Below, piece by piece: positions 1-6,413 of a stretch of 15,592 bases of DNA. How positions within the stretch are numbered: position 1 is the first letter of the stretch; every line of letters starts with the position of its first letter. The stretch comes from Alphaproteobacteria bacterium. GTDB lineage: Bacteria; Pseudomonadota; Alphaproteobacteria; Puniceispirillales; Puniceispirillaceae. Both the position numbers and the translations under genes were made by a program. The stretch is taken from NCBI GenBank assembly GCA_022425565.1, contig JAKMFG010000293.1, forward strand, positions 1 to 15,592, in the 5' to 3' direction. The notes under the pieces are model-generated. The model worked only from the letters and a program-made list of their open reading frames with translations, searched no databases and was not told the origin of the DNA.

Positions 1-567
1 GAAAAATACCGTGTCATGGCGATCCTAGATGGCCGAAAGAAGAACCCCGAATACTCAAAGAGGTGGTTTGACTACATGGCCGACCAAAAAAAGGAAATCG
101 AAGAGGTTGTGAATGTGGGCCTTGAGTGGCATCGGCCAATTGATCTCGTCGAAGTGGAAATTTATCGAGATTACCAACTTGGACGTTTCACTGAAGACCG
201 CTGGGATGAGGTAATTGCTGTCATGCGCCAGCAACTCAAGGAGTATCTAGCCGCATTCCAACCGCATATGTTTAGTTTTATCTTTGAGAACGGAGCATTG
301 GATTTTGATGGGAATGTAATGTTTCCTGAATGCAAACAACAATTCTCAAGGGCAACCTTTTATTGGTATGCCAGAACCAATGGATTAGGGCTGTTTATTG
401 TCGTTCGGCGGATGGCTGATGGAGTGGACCGGTATGTTGTATTCCCAAACCCCTCTGTTTCTGGAACCAGTTTCAACGGTTTCAGGTCCAAGGAGGTCTA
501 CTTATCGCTAGAAGCCGCAAAGGATTCTGTTGATCCTGGAGCAACGCTAACGTCGTGGACGAGATAA
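1..567 (+). CDS. DUF4268-like protein, probably 5'-truncated by window edge
   Basis: The frame is open from base 1 (E-K-Y-R-V before the first ATG at 16), and no Shine-Dalgarno precedes that ATG, so the gene probably starts outside the window; a 183-aa protein from ATG 16 is the alternative. The visible N-terminal part has the pattern of DUF4268 domains: a W-F-D-Y helix followed by K-K-E-I-E-E, then G-L-E-W-H-R, then V-E-I-Y-R and an amphipathic helix ending in L-A-A-F-Q-P. The C-terminal 90 or so residues are beta-rich and aromatic and I do not recognise them. DUF4268 is a domain of unknown function that often occurs on accessory DNA, in some cases at the end of nuclease-like proteins; any such role here is inference. 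The stop codon is followed directly by the TTG start of the next gene, so the two are likely co-transcribed. Base composition is clearly AT-richer than the chromosome to the right. The coding call is firm; the family call is moderate. Confidence 0.6.
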   Translation, partial: EKYRVMAILDGRKKNPEYSKRWFDYMADQKKEIEEVVNVGLEWHRPIDLVEVEIYRDYQLGRFTEDRWDEVIAVMRQQLKEYLAAFQPHMFSFIFENGALDFDGNVMFPECKQQFSRATFYWYARTNGLGLFIVVRRMADGVDRYVVFPNPSVSGTSFNGFRSKEVYLSLEAAKDSVDPGATLTSWTR

Positions 568-1056
568 TTGCCGCGTCACACTAACGAAGACGATTTCAGC
601 AGAAGAGCAAAGCGCGGCGCCCGCATCTTGCACACCTGTCGAGGTGTCTATGTTGTTGGGGTTCTCGTTGGTCTTCCTCATTTGCGAAATGTGATGGGAT
701 TTGAGCCAGGTGCTCTTTACTCTTGGTGTGAATTGCTACGGCTTTTGGTTGCAATGATTGTTTCTGGTCTGATTGGCCTTGCTGTGCTCATTTTTGACCA
801 AAAGTTTTTACGAGGGAAATTCCGACTGGGCTGGACAGCCGAAGCCCATGCTCTTGCATCGCGCGCGCAAGCTGGTGACATCAACGCGCAATATCTGCTC
901 GGGCGGTCTTTCCTTGAAGGTAAGCTCGGCATTGAGTGCAATGAAGGTGATGGGATTGAATGGCTCAGTCGTGCCGCAAAGCGTGGTCATCAAGCCGCTG
1001 CATTAAAGCTAGACGAGCTTTCTAATAATCAACCATACAGCAATGTGTCGCGTTAA
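568..1056 (+). CDS. Small membrane-anchored Sel1-repeat protein
   Basis: This 162-aa protein has a hydrophobic N-terminal half and a Sel1-like repeat at the C-terminus. Residues about 56-77 form a clear transmembrane segment (L-L-R-L-L-V-A-M-I-V-S-G-L-I-G), and a weaker hydrophobic stretch lies at 26-38. Residues about 94-150 fit the Sel1/TPR-like consensus: A-x-x-G-D-x-x-A-Q-Y-L-L-G, then E-G-K, then G-I-E-W-L-S-R-A-A-K-R-G-H-x-x-A. Sel1 repeats mediate protein-protein contact. Orientation and partners are unknown. The start is uncertain: TTG at 568 abuts the upstream TAA and would be translationally coupled; the next in-frame start, ATG 694, has no good ribosome binding site and would remove the first hydrophobic stretch. 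The stop overlaps the stop of the converging gene by 4 bp. Composition matches the AT-richer left block. I infer a scaffold or sensor role only from the repeat. Confidence 0.65.
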   Translation: MPRHTNEDDFSRRAKRGARILHTCRGVYVVGVLVGLPHLRNVMGFEPGALYSWCELLRLLVAMIVSGLIGLAVLIFDQKFLRGKFRLGWTAEAHALASRAQAGDINAQYLLGRSFLEGKLGIECNEGDGIEWLSRAAKRGHQAAALKLDELSNNQPYSNVSR

Positions 1057-1973
1057 TTTGGCCCGCGTCCGATTGTGGCCTCAATTCGGTTCTTAAGTTT
1101 TTCTGCAAGGTCTTTGGGTTCCTTCCAAGGCACACAGTTATACTGCCTTATGTCGAAATGTAGGTCTTCGATTTCGTCCTCTCTACAGGTCCAGACCACT
1201 GGCATTCCTAACCCCATGGCAAAGCCAGCTTCAAAATTGACACCTGCACGATGACCAGTGAAGTCTGCGACAATGAAGGCTGATGTCCTTATGGACGCTA
1301 TGATTTCATCATCAATTTTATTGGTGTGCTCAACTCGGTCAATACGAACGGGTTTATAACCGGCATCTAGCACACCTATCTGCAACCCTTTATCGTAAGC
1401 CTCATCCATTTCATTGTTGAACCACATGGCGATGAAGACTTTTTCAGAAGAAGTTTTTGTTTGCTTAAGCGTTTCTGCATGAAGATGACCGTCGATTGTA
1501 ACTCTGGTTCCCCCTTGATTAGTCATTGGTTCAGCGAAGCCGCGATTGAACAGTATTTTCCAGACAAATTCAGCTTCCTCAGGCAAGTCTGAGAAGCTCG
1601 CAGCGAGATACCGAGGTTCTCTGCGACTGAACATTTCATCTCGTTTGAAAATTGTGCTCGCCGCTTCATCAAGCAGGTAATCTGCTCTGTCCAGAAGGTT
1701 GGGAAGCGCTGCTGTGACTATCGACTGTAGCAAGTCGCTTGTTATTCTTGGGGTGTTTCCATTGCGGTTTTGAAGGCGAATCCACCCATAAATCTTGGGG
1801 TCTTTGGCTTTGAGCACGCGGTCACTTACCAATCGATTTCGCAACGAGCTGGCTTCAGACGTGATTTTATAGTTGCCACACAATGGACAATGAACTTCCG
1901 CTTGATTGTTACTAAAGTCAGTGCCCTTCGCCTTTGTATTACAAATCGGGCAGTTGTCGTCTTCCCAATCCAT
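1053..1973 (-). CDS. Zinc-ribbon / winged-helix / nucleoside 2-deoxyribosyltransferase-like (TIR-like) protein
   Basis: This 306-aa protein has three visible parts. Residues 8-33 form a zinc ribbon with cysteines at 8, 11, 29 and 32 (C-P-I-C and C-P-L-C-G). Residues about 125-170 look like a winged helix, ending in an R-V-T-I-D-G-H-L turn. Residues about 178-300 form a Rossmann-like domain of the nucleoside 2-deoxyribosyltransferase/TIR-like type: V-F-I-A-M-W-F strand, I-V-A-D-F-T-G, then G-V-N-F-E-A-G-F-A-M-G-L-G-M-P-V and F-D-I-R-Q-Y. Glu248 lies where these enzymes carry the catalytic glutamate. Relatives split N-glycosidic bonds of nucleosides or nucleotides such as NAD; which substrate is used here cannot be seen. 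The start is ATG 1973 because GAAGGA lies 7 bases upstream; a TTG at 1988 would add five residues. The gene faces the two left genes tail to tail. A DNA- or RNA-sensing front end with a nucleotide-hydrolysing back end would suit a defence effector, but that is inference. Confidence 0.75.
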   Translation of the reverse strand: MDWEDDNCPICNTKAKGTDFSNNQAEVHCPLCGNYKITSEASSLRNRLVSDRVLKAKDPKIYGWIRLQNRNGNTPRITSDLLQSIVTAALPNLLDRADYLLDEAASTIFKRDEMFSRREPRYLAASFSDLPEEAEFVWKILFNRGFAEPMTNQGGTRVTIDGHLHAETLKQTKTSSEKVFIAMWFNNEMDEAYDKGLQIGVLDAGYKPVRIDRVEHTNKIDDEIIASIRTSAFIVADFTGHRAGVNFEAGFAMGLGMPVVWTCREDEIEDLHFDIRQYNCVPWKEPKDLAEKLKNRIEATIGRGPN

Positions 1974-2004
1974 ATTCCGATCCTTCAAAAAGTTTTTGTT
2001 CGTT

Positions 2005-2016
2005 GTGAACGTTCAC
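2005..2016. promoter_or_regulatory. Perfect 12-bp palindrome, possible operator
   Basis: GTGAACGTTCAC is its own reverse complement. It lies 31 bp upstream of the ATG of the minus-strand zinc-ribbon gene and 91 bp before the aminotransferase ATG, inside the 134-bp divergent gap, so it is placed where a repressor or activator could act. No convincing -35/-10 pair was found on either strand, so use as an operator is a guess from symmetry and position. Confidence 0.35.
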
Positions 2017-2107
2017 TCTGGCCAAGCCGTTTATCTCCGGGAATTCACATCTCCGTCATTCACCCACCCCCTTCCCACCATGCGTTCCCTGTGGCACATC
2101 TGATGCC

Positions 2108-3355
2108 ATGAGTGACTCATCGAAAACCACTGGTGCCGGGTCTGATACCCCGTCCATCGCCTTCGCCGACCGGGTGACGCGGATCGCGCCCTCGCCAACG
2201 GTGGCGATCTCGTCGCTGGCGCTCGACCTTCGCGCCGCCGGGCGCGATGTCATCGGCCTTGCCGTCGGCGAGCCCGATTTCGACACCCCGCCGCATGTGA
2301 AGGAGGCCGCGATCCGCGCCATCCATGACGGCCATACCAAATACACCCAGGTCGACGGCATCCCCGAGCTGAAAGAGGCGGTCGCCGAGAAGTTCCGCCG
2401 CGAGAACGGGCTCGACGTCAGCGCCGCCAACATCTCGGTCGGCACCGGCGGCAAGCAGGTGCTGTTCAACGCGCTGATGGCGACGGTGCAGGCCGGCGAC
2501 GAGGTGATCATCCCGGCCCCCTACTGGGTCAGCTTTGCCGGCATCACCGAGGTGGCCGGCGGCACGCCCGTCTTTCTGGCCAGCGGCTTTGCCGACGGGC
2601 TGAAACTGTCGCCGGAACGGCTTGAGGCGGCGATCACTCCGCGTTCACGCTGGGTCATCATCAACAGCCCGTCGAACCCGACCGGCATGGGCTACAGCGC
2701 AGACGAGCTTCGCGCCTTCGCCGATGTCATCCGCCGGCACCCGAATCTGATGGTGATCTCGGACGACCTCTATGAGCATCTGACCTATGACGGGTTCGAG
2801 TTCAGCACCATCGCCGGCCTCGCGCCCGACCTGGCGGACCGGGTGCTGACCCTGAACGGCGTCTCCAAATCCTATTGCATGACCGGCTGGCGCATCGGCT
2901 TTGCCGCGGCGCCGGTGCCGCTGGTGAAAGCCATGGCCAAGCTGCAGTCGCAATCCACATCCTCGCCCGGCAGCATCGCCCAGCATGCCGCCGTCGCCGC
3001 GCTGAACGGCCCGACCGGTTTCATCGCCGAGAACAACGCCGCCTTCGCCCGCCGCCGCGCCATGGTGGTGGCGGCGCTGAACGCGATGGAAGGGGTCAGC
3101 TGCCCGGCTCCCGACGGCGCCTTCTATGTGTTCGCCGATATCGCGGGCCTGATCGGCAAGACACGGCCCGACGGCAAGGTGATCGGGAACGACAGCGACT
3201 TCGCCGCCGCGCTGCTGGAACTGGCCGAGGTGGCGGTGGTCCCGGGCGTCGCCTTTGGCCTGTCGCCGGCCTTCCGGCTGAGCTTCGCCGCCGCCGATGA
3301 TGTGCTGCAGACGGCGCTCGGCCGCATTGCCGAGGTCATCGCCTCGCTTCGCTGA
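2108..3355 (+). CDS. aatA: Pyridoxal-phosphate aspartate/aromatic aminotransferase (class I, subgroup Ib)
   Basis: This 415-aa cytoplasmic enzyme transfers an amino group between an amino acid, most likely aspartate, and 2-oxoglutarate. Alphaproteobacterial members often also act on prephenate or aromatic keto acids. Class I landmarks are all present: G-E-P-D-F-D-T-P near residue 54, N-P-T-G at 190-193, S-D-D-L-Y at 218-222 (Asp219 and Tyr222 contact PLP), S-K-S-Y with the Schiff-base Lys254, G-W-R-I-G-F at 260-265, and F-R-L-S-F with the carboxylate-binding Arg390. Length is near the family norm of about 400. The first 18 or so residues are an extra, low-complexity S/T/G-rich tail before the usual start (A-D-R-V-T-R-I-x-P-S-P-T). 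ATG 2108 has no strong Shine-Dalgarno, so the exact start is less certain than the gene. It is the first gene of the GC-rich core and is transcribed alone. Substrate preference between aspartate and prephenate cannot be read from sequence alone. Confidence 0.92.
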   Translation: MSDSSKTTGAGSDTPSIAFADRVTRIAPSPTVAISSLALDLRAAGRDVIGLAVGEPDFDTPPHVKEAAIRAIHDGHTKYTQVDGIPELKEAVAEKFRRENGLDVSAANISVGTGGKQVLFNALMATVQAGDEVIIPAPYWVSFAGITEVAGGTPVFLASGFADGLKLSPERLEAAITPRSRWVIINSPSNPTGMGYSADELRAFADVIRRHPNLMVISDDLYEHLTYDGFEFSTIAGLAPDLADRVLTLNGVSKSYCMTGWRIGFAAAPVPLVKAMAKLQSQSTSSPGSIAQHAAVAALNGPTGFIAENNAAFARRRAMVVAALNAMEGVSCPAPDGAFYVFADIAGLIGKTRPDGKVIGNDSDFAAALLELAEVAVVPGVAFGLSPAFRLSFAAADDVLQTALGRIAEVIASLR

Positions 3356-3485
3356 TTCACCCAGATCATTCGCCTTATGGCTGCCACATTGCCGGGGCAG
3401 TGTTTGCTCATGATTTTTTGCGACCGCTGTGCACCGCGCGCCGGCCGCCGTTCCGTAACCCTGATCCACCCGTTATGAGGGAGAC

Positions 3486-4469
3486 ATGACCATGCTGATC
3501 AAGCAACGCCGGTCCTGGGAGCTGCCTGAATCCGCCGCCACATCCGAATCCGTCTATATGAACCGCCGTGAATGGTTGAAGGCCGCCGGCTTTGCTGGGC
3601 TCGGCCTCGCCACTTCGGGCCTGATCGGTGGCGGTATGACCAGCACCGCCATGGCCGCCATCGGCGGCTATCCGTTCCCGCGCAACGAGGGTTATGTGCT
3701 CGACCGCGCGATCACGGATGAAGAGGATGCCACCACCTACACCAATTTTTACGAGTTCGGTTCCTCGAAGAACATCTGGAAGAAGACCCGCAAGATGCAG
3801 GCCGACCCGTGGGCCGTCACCATCGACGGCATGGTCGAGCAGGAGCTGACAATGGATGCCGAGGATCTGGTCGCCGCCATGGGCGGGACCGAGGAACGGC
3901 TCTACCGGCACCGCTGTGTCGAGGCATGGGCGATGGCTGTTCCCTGGTCGGGCGTGCCGCTGGCGAACCTGATCAAGGTGGCGAAGCCGACCTCGGGCGC
4001 GAAATATCTGCGCATGGAAACCTTCCTCGACCCCAAGGTGGCGCCGGGCCAGAAGCAGGCCTGGTACCCGTGGCCCTATGTCGAGGGGCTGACCATCGAA
4101 GAGGCGCAGAACGAGCTGGCCTTCCTCGCCACCGGCATCTATGGCAAGCCGCTGCCGAACCAGAACGGCGCGCCGATCCGCCTGGTCACCCCGTGGAAAT
4201 ACGGTTTCAAGTCGATCAAGTCGATTGTCCGCTTCACCTTCACCGACGAGCGCCCGGTCAGCTTCTGGGAAGAGCTCGCTGCCAAGGAATACGGTTTCTG
4301 GGCGAATGTGAACCCGGGCATTCCGCACCCGCGCTGGCCGCAGAAGACGGAACGCATGCTTGGCACCGACGAGCGCGTACCGACGATGATCTTCAACGGC
4401 TATCGTGATCAGGTGGAAGGGCTCTACGCCAATCTCGGCATCACCGACCCGCGCGAGCTGTATTACTAG
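3486..4469 (+). CDS. msrP: Protein-methionine-sulfoxide reductase catalytic subunit MsrP
   Basis: MsrP (formerly YedY) is a periplasmic molybdopterin enzyme that reduces oxidised methionine in exported proteins, normally with electrons from the membrane haem protein MsrQ. The 327-aa product begins with a long leader typical of the family and a twin-arginine motif N-R-R-E-W-L-K at 26-32, followed by a hydrophobic glycine/alanine stretch and a likely cleavage site after A-M-A near residue 57. The sulfite-oxidase-fold signature R-H-R-C-V-E-A-W-A-M-A-V-P-W-S-G lies at 141-156, with Cys144 as the molybdenum ligand. The later G-K-P-L-P-N-Q-N-G-A-P-I-R-L-V and P-W-K-Y-G-F-K-S-I-K segments are also characteristic. 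ATG 3486 is preceded by a good ribosome binding site (GAGGGAGA). An msrQ gene is not adjacent: the next gene, 27 bp downstream, converges on it. Family identity is secure. Confidence 0.95.
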   Translation: MTMLIKQRRSWELPESAATSESVYMNRREWLKAAGFAGLGLATSGLIGGGMTSTAMAAIGGYPFPRNEGYVLDRAITDEEDATTYTNFYEFGSSKNIWKKTRKMQADPWAVTIDGMVEQELTMDAEDLVAAMGGTEERLYRHRCVEAWAMAVPWSGVPLANLIKVAKPTSGAKYLRMETFLDPKVAPGQKQAWYPWPYVEGLTIEEAQNELAFLATGIYGKPLPNQNGAPIRLVTPWKYGFKSIKSIVRFTFTDERPVSFWEELAAKEYGFWANVNPGIPHPRWPQKTERMLGTDERVPTMIFNGYRDQVEGLYANLGITDPRELYY

Positions 4470-4496
4470 GATTGCCAGCCCGACCGGGGGATCAAC

Positions 4497-5024
4497 CTAC
4501 AGATCACAGATGAAGCCCCGGTCCGGGCGCTGGATCTCCTCCGGCGGCCCGGCCATGTTGGTAAGCACTTCAAAGGCGACCTCGGCCTGTGCGTTGCTCA
4601 GCCGGATGAACCAGTTGCGCCGGTTGTCCGGGTCGACAATCTCGTCACCGCACGGCACCTCGGCCCGGATCAGCGGTGGCGGGCAGACCCATAAATGCGA
4701 ATAGGGGATGCAGTAGGGCATCCGGAAGGCGCCGTCGGTGCGGGTGAAATGTGCCGATGTCAGATGTCGCGGGTCGACAAGCCGTACCGTGTCATAAAGC
4801 GCATGGTGGCATCTGACTGCGCCAAGCAGTTTGCGCTTGTGACTGTGGCGGGTCCGCGGGGCAAGCGATCCCACCAGCAGCGCTATTCCGTCCCTGCCCA
4901 GTTTGTCAGCAACCTCGGTGATATTCGCCCGGCTTGTTTCGGGGTTTGATCCGGCATAGGGCGCTGCAAGCACCGGCCATGTATCGGGATCAAAATAGTC
5001 GATCTTGGCGATGAAGACATGCAT
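4497..5024 (-). CDS. Conserved-looking hypothetical protein, 175 aa
   Basis: I do not recognise this 175-aa protein. It has no signal peptide or membrane segment and so is probably cytoplasmic. It opens M-H-V-F-I-A-K-I-D-Y-F, carries a basic stretch R-H-S-H-K-R-K at 59-65 followed by L-L-G-A-V-R-C-H-H, and has five cysteines (72, 105, 114, 125, 173) without a clear CxxC pair. The L-L-G-A-V segment after a basic loop is faintly like PUA/ASCH-type beta barrels, but too weak to call. The start is ATG 5024, because AAGGAGG lies 5 bases upstream; a longer frame reaching 5192 would run back into the ELM1 gene and has arginine/tryptophan-rich, shadow-like sequence. It lies 52 bp downstream of the ELM1-family gene on the same strand, so the two probably share a transcript. 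Its stop is 27 bp from the stop of the converging msrP. Confidence 0.7.
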   Translation of the reverse strand: MHVFIAKIDYFDPDTWPVLAAPYAGSNPETSRANITEVADKLGRDGIALLVGSLAPRTRHSHKRKLLGAVRCHHALYDTVRLVDPRHLTSAHFTRTDGAFRMPYCIPYSHLWVCPPPLIRAEVPCGDEIVDPDNRRNWFIRLSNAQAEVAFEVLTNMAGPPEEIQRPDRGFICDL

Positions 5025-5029
5025 CTGTT

Positions 5030-5055
5030 CCTCCTTGTCCCCTGATGCGGACAAG
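5030..5055 (-). promoter_or_regulatory. Strong Shine-Dalgarno with overlapping hairpin
   Basis: On the minus strand, CTTGTCC (5055-5049) and GGACAAG (5040-5034) form a perfect 7-bp stem with an 8-base loop. The 3' arm supplies the first three bases of the Shine-Dalgarno AAGGAGG (5036-5030) of the 175-aa gene. In the ELM1-hypothetical transcript, folding would partly mask the ribosome binding site. The pairing and the overlap are directly visible; a control role is inference. Confidence 0.4.
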
Positions 5056-5076
5056 ATAGAGACCAGAAGTAAACAT

Positions 5077-6183
5077 TCACTTAACGTTCCAGCACCGCCA
5101 GCAGTTCTTCGGTGAGCCGGCCATCTCGTCCAGCCGTTCGAACGACCCGTTCGGGATGGTGCCGGCCATTGGCGCGGTGTGGTTGCCGGCAAACATATGA
5201 TCGTGAAAGGCGCGAATGCGTCCTGCCTCGCCGCTGGGGTTGGTTTCGGCGGCGCTCTGCCAGGGGGCGATCAGCACCGGCTTTCCGGTGATCGACGCCT
5301 CGCTTGCCATATTCACTGAATCCGATGTGACGATCACCGCCTGCGCAAGGCCCAGAATGCCGGGATAGACATTCGGCTCGCCCTTTAGCGGCAGCATCGC
5401 GCCACCGGCGGGAAGGTTCGCGCACAGTCGCTCGACCAGCCCGTCCGGTGTCCGGCGCGAGGCCATGATCATCAATGTCACCTTTGCCTCGGCGGCAAAG
5501 CGCGCCAGCCTGTCGGCCATGCCGTCCGCCATCTCCGGCGTGATGCGGTAGCGCCTGTTGTCGCCGCCGATCATCACCGCGACCGCCGTGCGGCGCGTGG
5601 TTTTCAGCCAGCGTGACGGCAGCGTCATCATCGCCGCCTTTATGCTCTCCAGTGTCAGCCGGTTCAGCGATCCGGTGGTGACCAGCACATTCGCCCCGCG
5701 CGCCCGGTCATGCCGCGGCACCACCAGCGCGTCAAACATGGCAGGCGGCAGGCGCGGATCCTGAAGCTGGACAATCTGCATCGGCTTGCCGTCGGCCTGG
5801 GCCCGCCGGCGCATCGCCAGCGCAAACCCCGCCATCCGGCGTCCGCAGGTGATCATGATATCGGGATAGCGCCCGGCATGTGGCCGCCGCGACAATGATG
5901 CCGTCCCCGGAATGCCGGTTGCCCCACCAGTTGCCCCGCTGGTTGCTCCGCCCTTTGGCGCACGGCCATAGAGCGGCATTGACGGAAGCCAGGCCGCCAG
6001 CCGCGGCATGGCGCGGGTCAGCGGATGCGGGGTGATGGTGAATTCGTCACATTTCCAGTCTGGCCGCGCGCGCTGCAGTGATTCTGCAAGCGCCAGCGCC
6101 TGCAACCGCATGCCGGCGGTGCCGTCACTGACCACCCGGACCAGCACCGGACCTGTCCCGTCGTTGGCTGCGGTCTGCGGCAT
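5077..6183 (-). CDS. ELM1-family (mitochondrial fission ELM1-like) protein, probably frameshifted near C-terminus
   Basis: This 368-aa protein belongs to the ELM1 family (the fold of GT-B glycosyltransferases is predicted for it). It is named after a plant mitochondrial fission protein and is common in alphaproteobacteria, where its role is unknown. Family landmarks: V-S-D-G-T-A-G then Q-A-L-A-L-A near 18-33, Q-L-Q-D-P-R at 139-144, F-D-A-L-V-V-P-R-H-D at 150-159, G-A-N-V-L-V-T-T-G-S-L at 163-173, I-G-G-D-N at 205-209, and T-S-D-S-V-N-M-A-S-E-A then G-K-P-V-L-I at 286-305. Residues 78-90 are a G-A-T repeat, an insertion-like linker. From about residue 356 the annotated frame reads S-P-K-N-C-W-R-C-W-N-V-K, while the -1 frame over the same bases reads G-R-L-T-E-E-L-L-A-V-L-E-R and stops at 5081, a more natural end. 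The ATG at 6183 has no strong ribosome binding site. It is probably co-transcribed with the 175-aa gene downstream. Confidence 0.85.
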   Translation of the reverse strand: MPQTAANDGTGPVLVRVVSDGTAGMRLQALALAESLQRARPDWKCDEFTITPHPLTRAMPRLAAWLPSMPLYGRAPKGGATSGATGGATGIPGTASLSRRPHAGRYPDIMITCGRRMAGFALAMRRRAQADGKPMQIVQLQDPRLPPAMFDALVVPRHDRARGANVLVTTGSLNRLTLESIKAAMMTLPSRWLKTTRRTAVAVMIGGDNRRYRITPEMADGMADRLARFAAEAKVTLMIMASRRTPDGLVERLCANLPAGGAMLPLKGEPNVYPGILGLAQAVIVTSDSVNMASEASITGKPVLIAPWQSAAETNPSGEAGRIRAFHDHMFAGNHTAPMAGTIPNGSFERLDEMAGSPKNCWRCWNVK

Positions 6184-6274
6184 TAGGCGCGATCTCCCAC
6201 GCGTTTTCAGGACTGGATGGCGGGCATGCCAAAGCTGTCCCGCTTTATTTCTTTAAAAGAAAATACACTTTTTC

Positions 6275-6313
6275 CGCGCAATAATCTTGCGCAATTTTCT
6301 TGCGCAGTCGCAG
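6275..6313. repeat. Three 13-bp tandem repeats (GCGCA core) in the ELM1/lrp divergent gap
   Basis: GCGCA occurs at 6276, 6289 and 6302, exactly 13 bp apart. Units 6275-6287 and 6288-6300 match at 10 of 13 positions; the third keeps only the TGCGCA core. A palindrome TTGCGCAA sits at 6287-6294. The array is embedded in an AT-rich stretch (about 6245-6330), unusual for this GC-rich core, about 100 bp upstream of the Lrp-type gene and 92 bp upstream of the ELM1 gene. Phased direct repeats in such a place suggest operator sites, possibly for the Lrp-type protein itself. Confidence 0.45.
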
Positions 6314-6413
6314 TGCCATATTTATCCTTATCAGCTTCGGCGGATGTTCATTCGCCATCTGGCCAAACCACTTGGCACACAGCATGGATTGGGAAGGAAC
6401 GGGTCGGAAAAGC

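Noticed and set aside
1..2107. Search for integrase, transposase, inverted repeats or tRNA attachment site to explain the accessory block
   Set aside because: None seen in the window; the left boundary is outside, so mobility cannot be shown.
3385..3419. Possible terminator after the aminotransferase (weak stem then a T6 run)
   Set aside because: The stem is interrupted by a bulge and a wobble pair, and the T-run begins about 10 bases after it; too weak to list.
2645..3469. Minus-strand frame (274 codons) opposite the aminotransferase
   Set aside because: Antisense shadow of a clear class I aminotransferase; composition is low-complexity G/R/H/A.
3408..4328. Minus-strand frame (306 codons) opposite msrP
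   Set aside because: Overlaps the whole of the secure MsrP gene on the other strand and shows no family features.
5025..5192. 56-residue upstream extension of the 175-aa gene
   Set aside because: It runs back into the ELM1 coding region, and ATG 5024 has an excellent Shine-Dalgarno.
6300..6413. 38-residue N-terminal extension of the Lrp-type regulator (TTG start)
   Set aside because: The extension overlaps the repeat array and AT-rich control region and does not resemble Lrp N-termini; ATG 6414 gives the standard protein.
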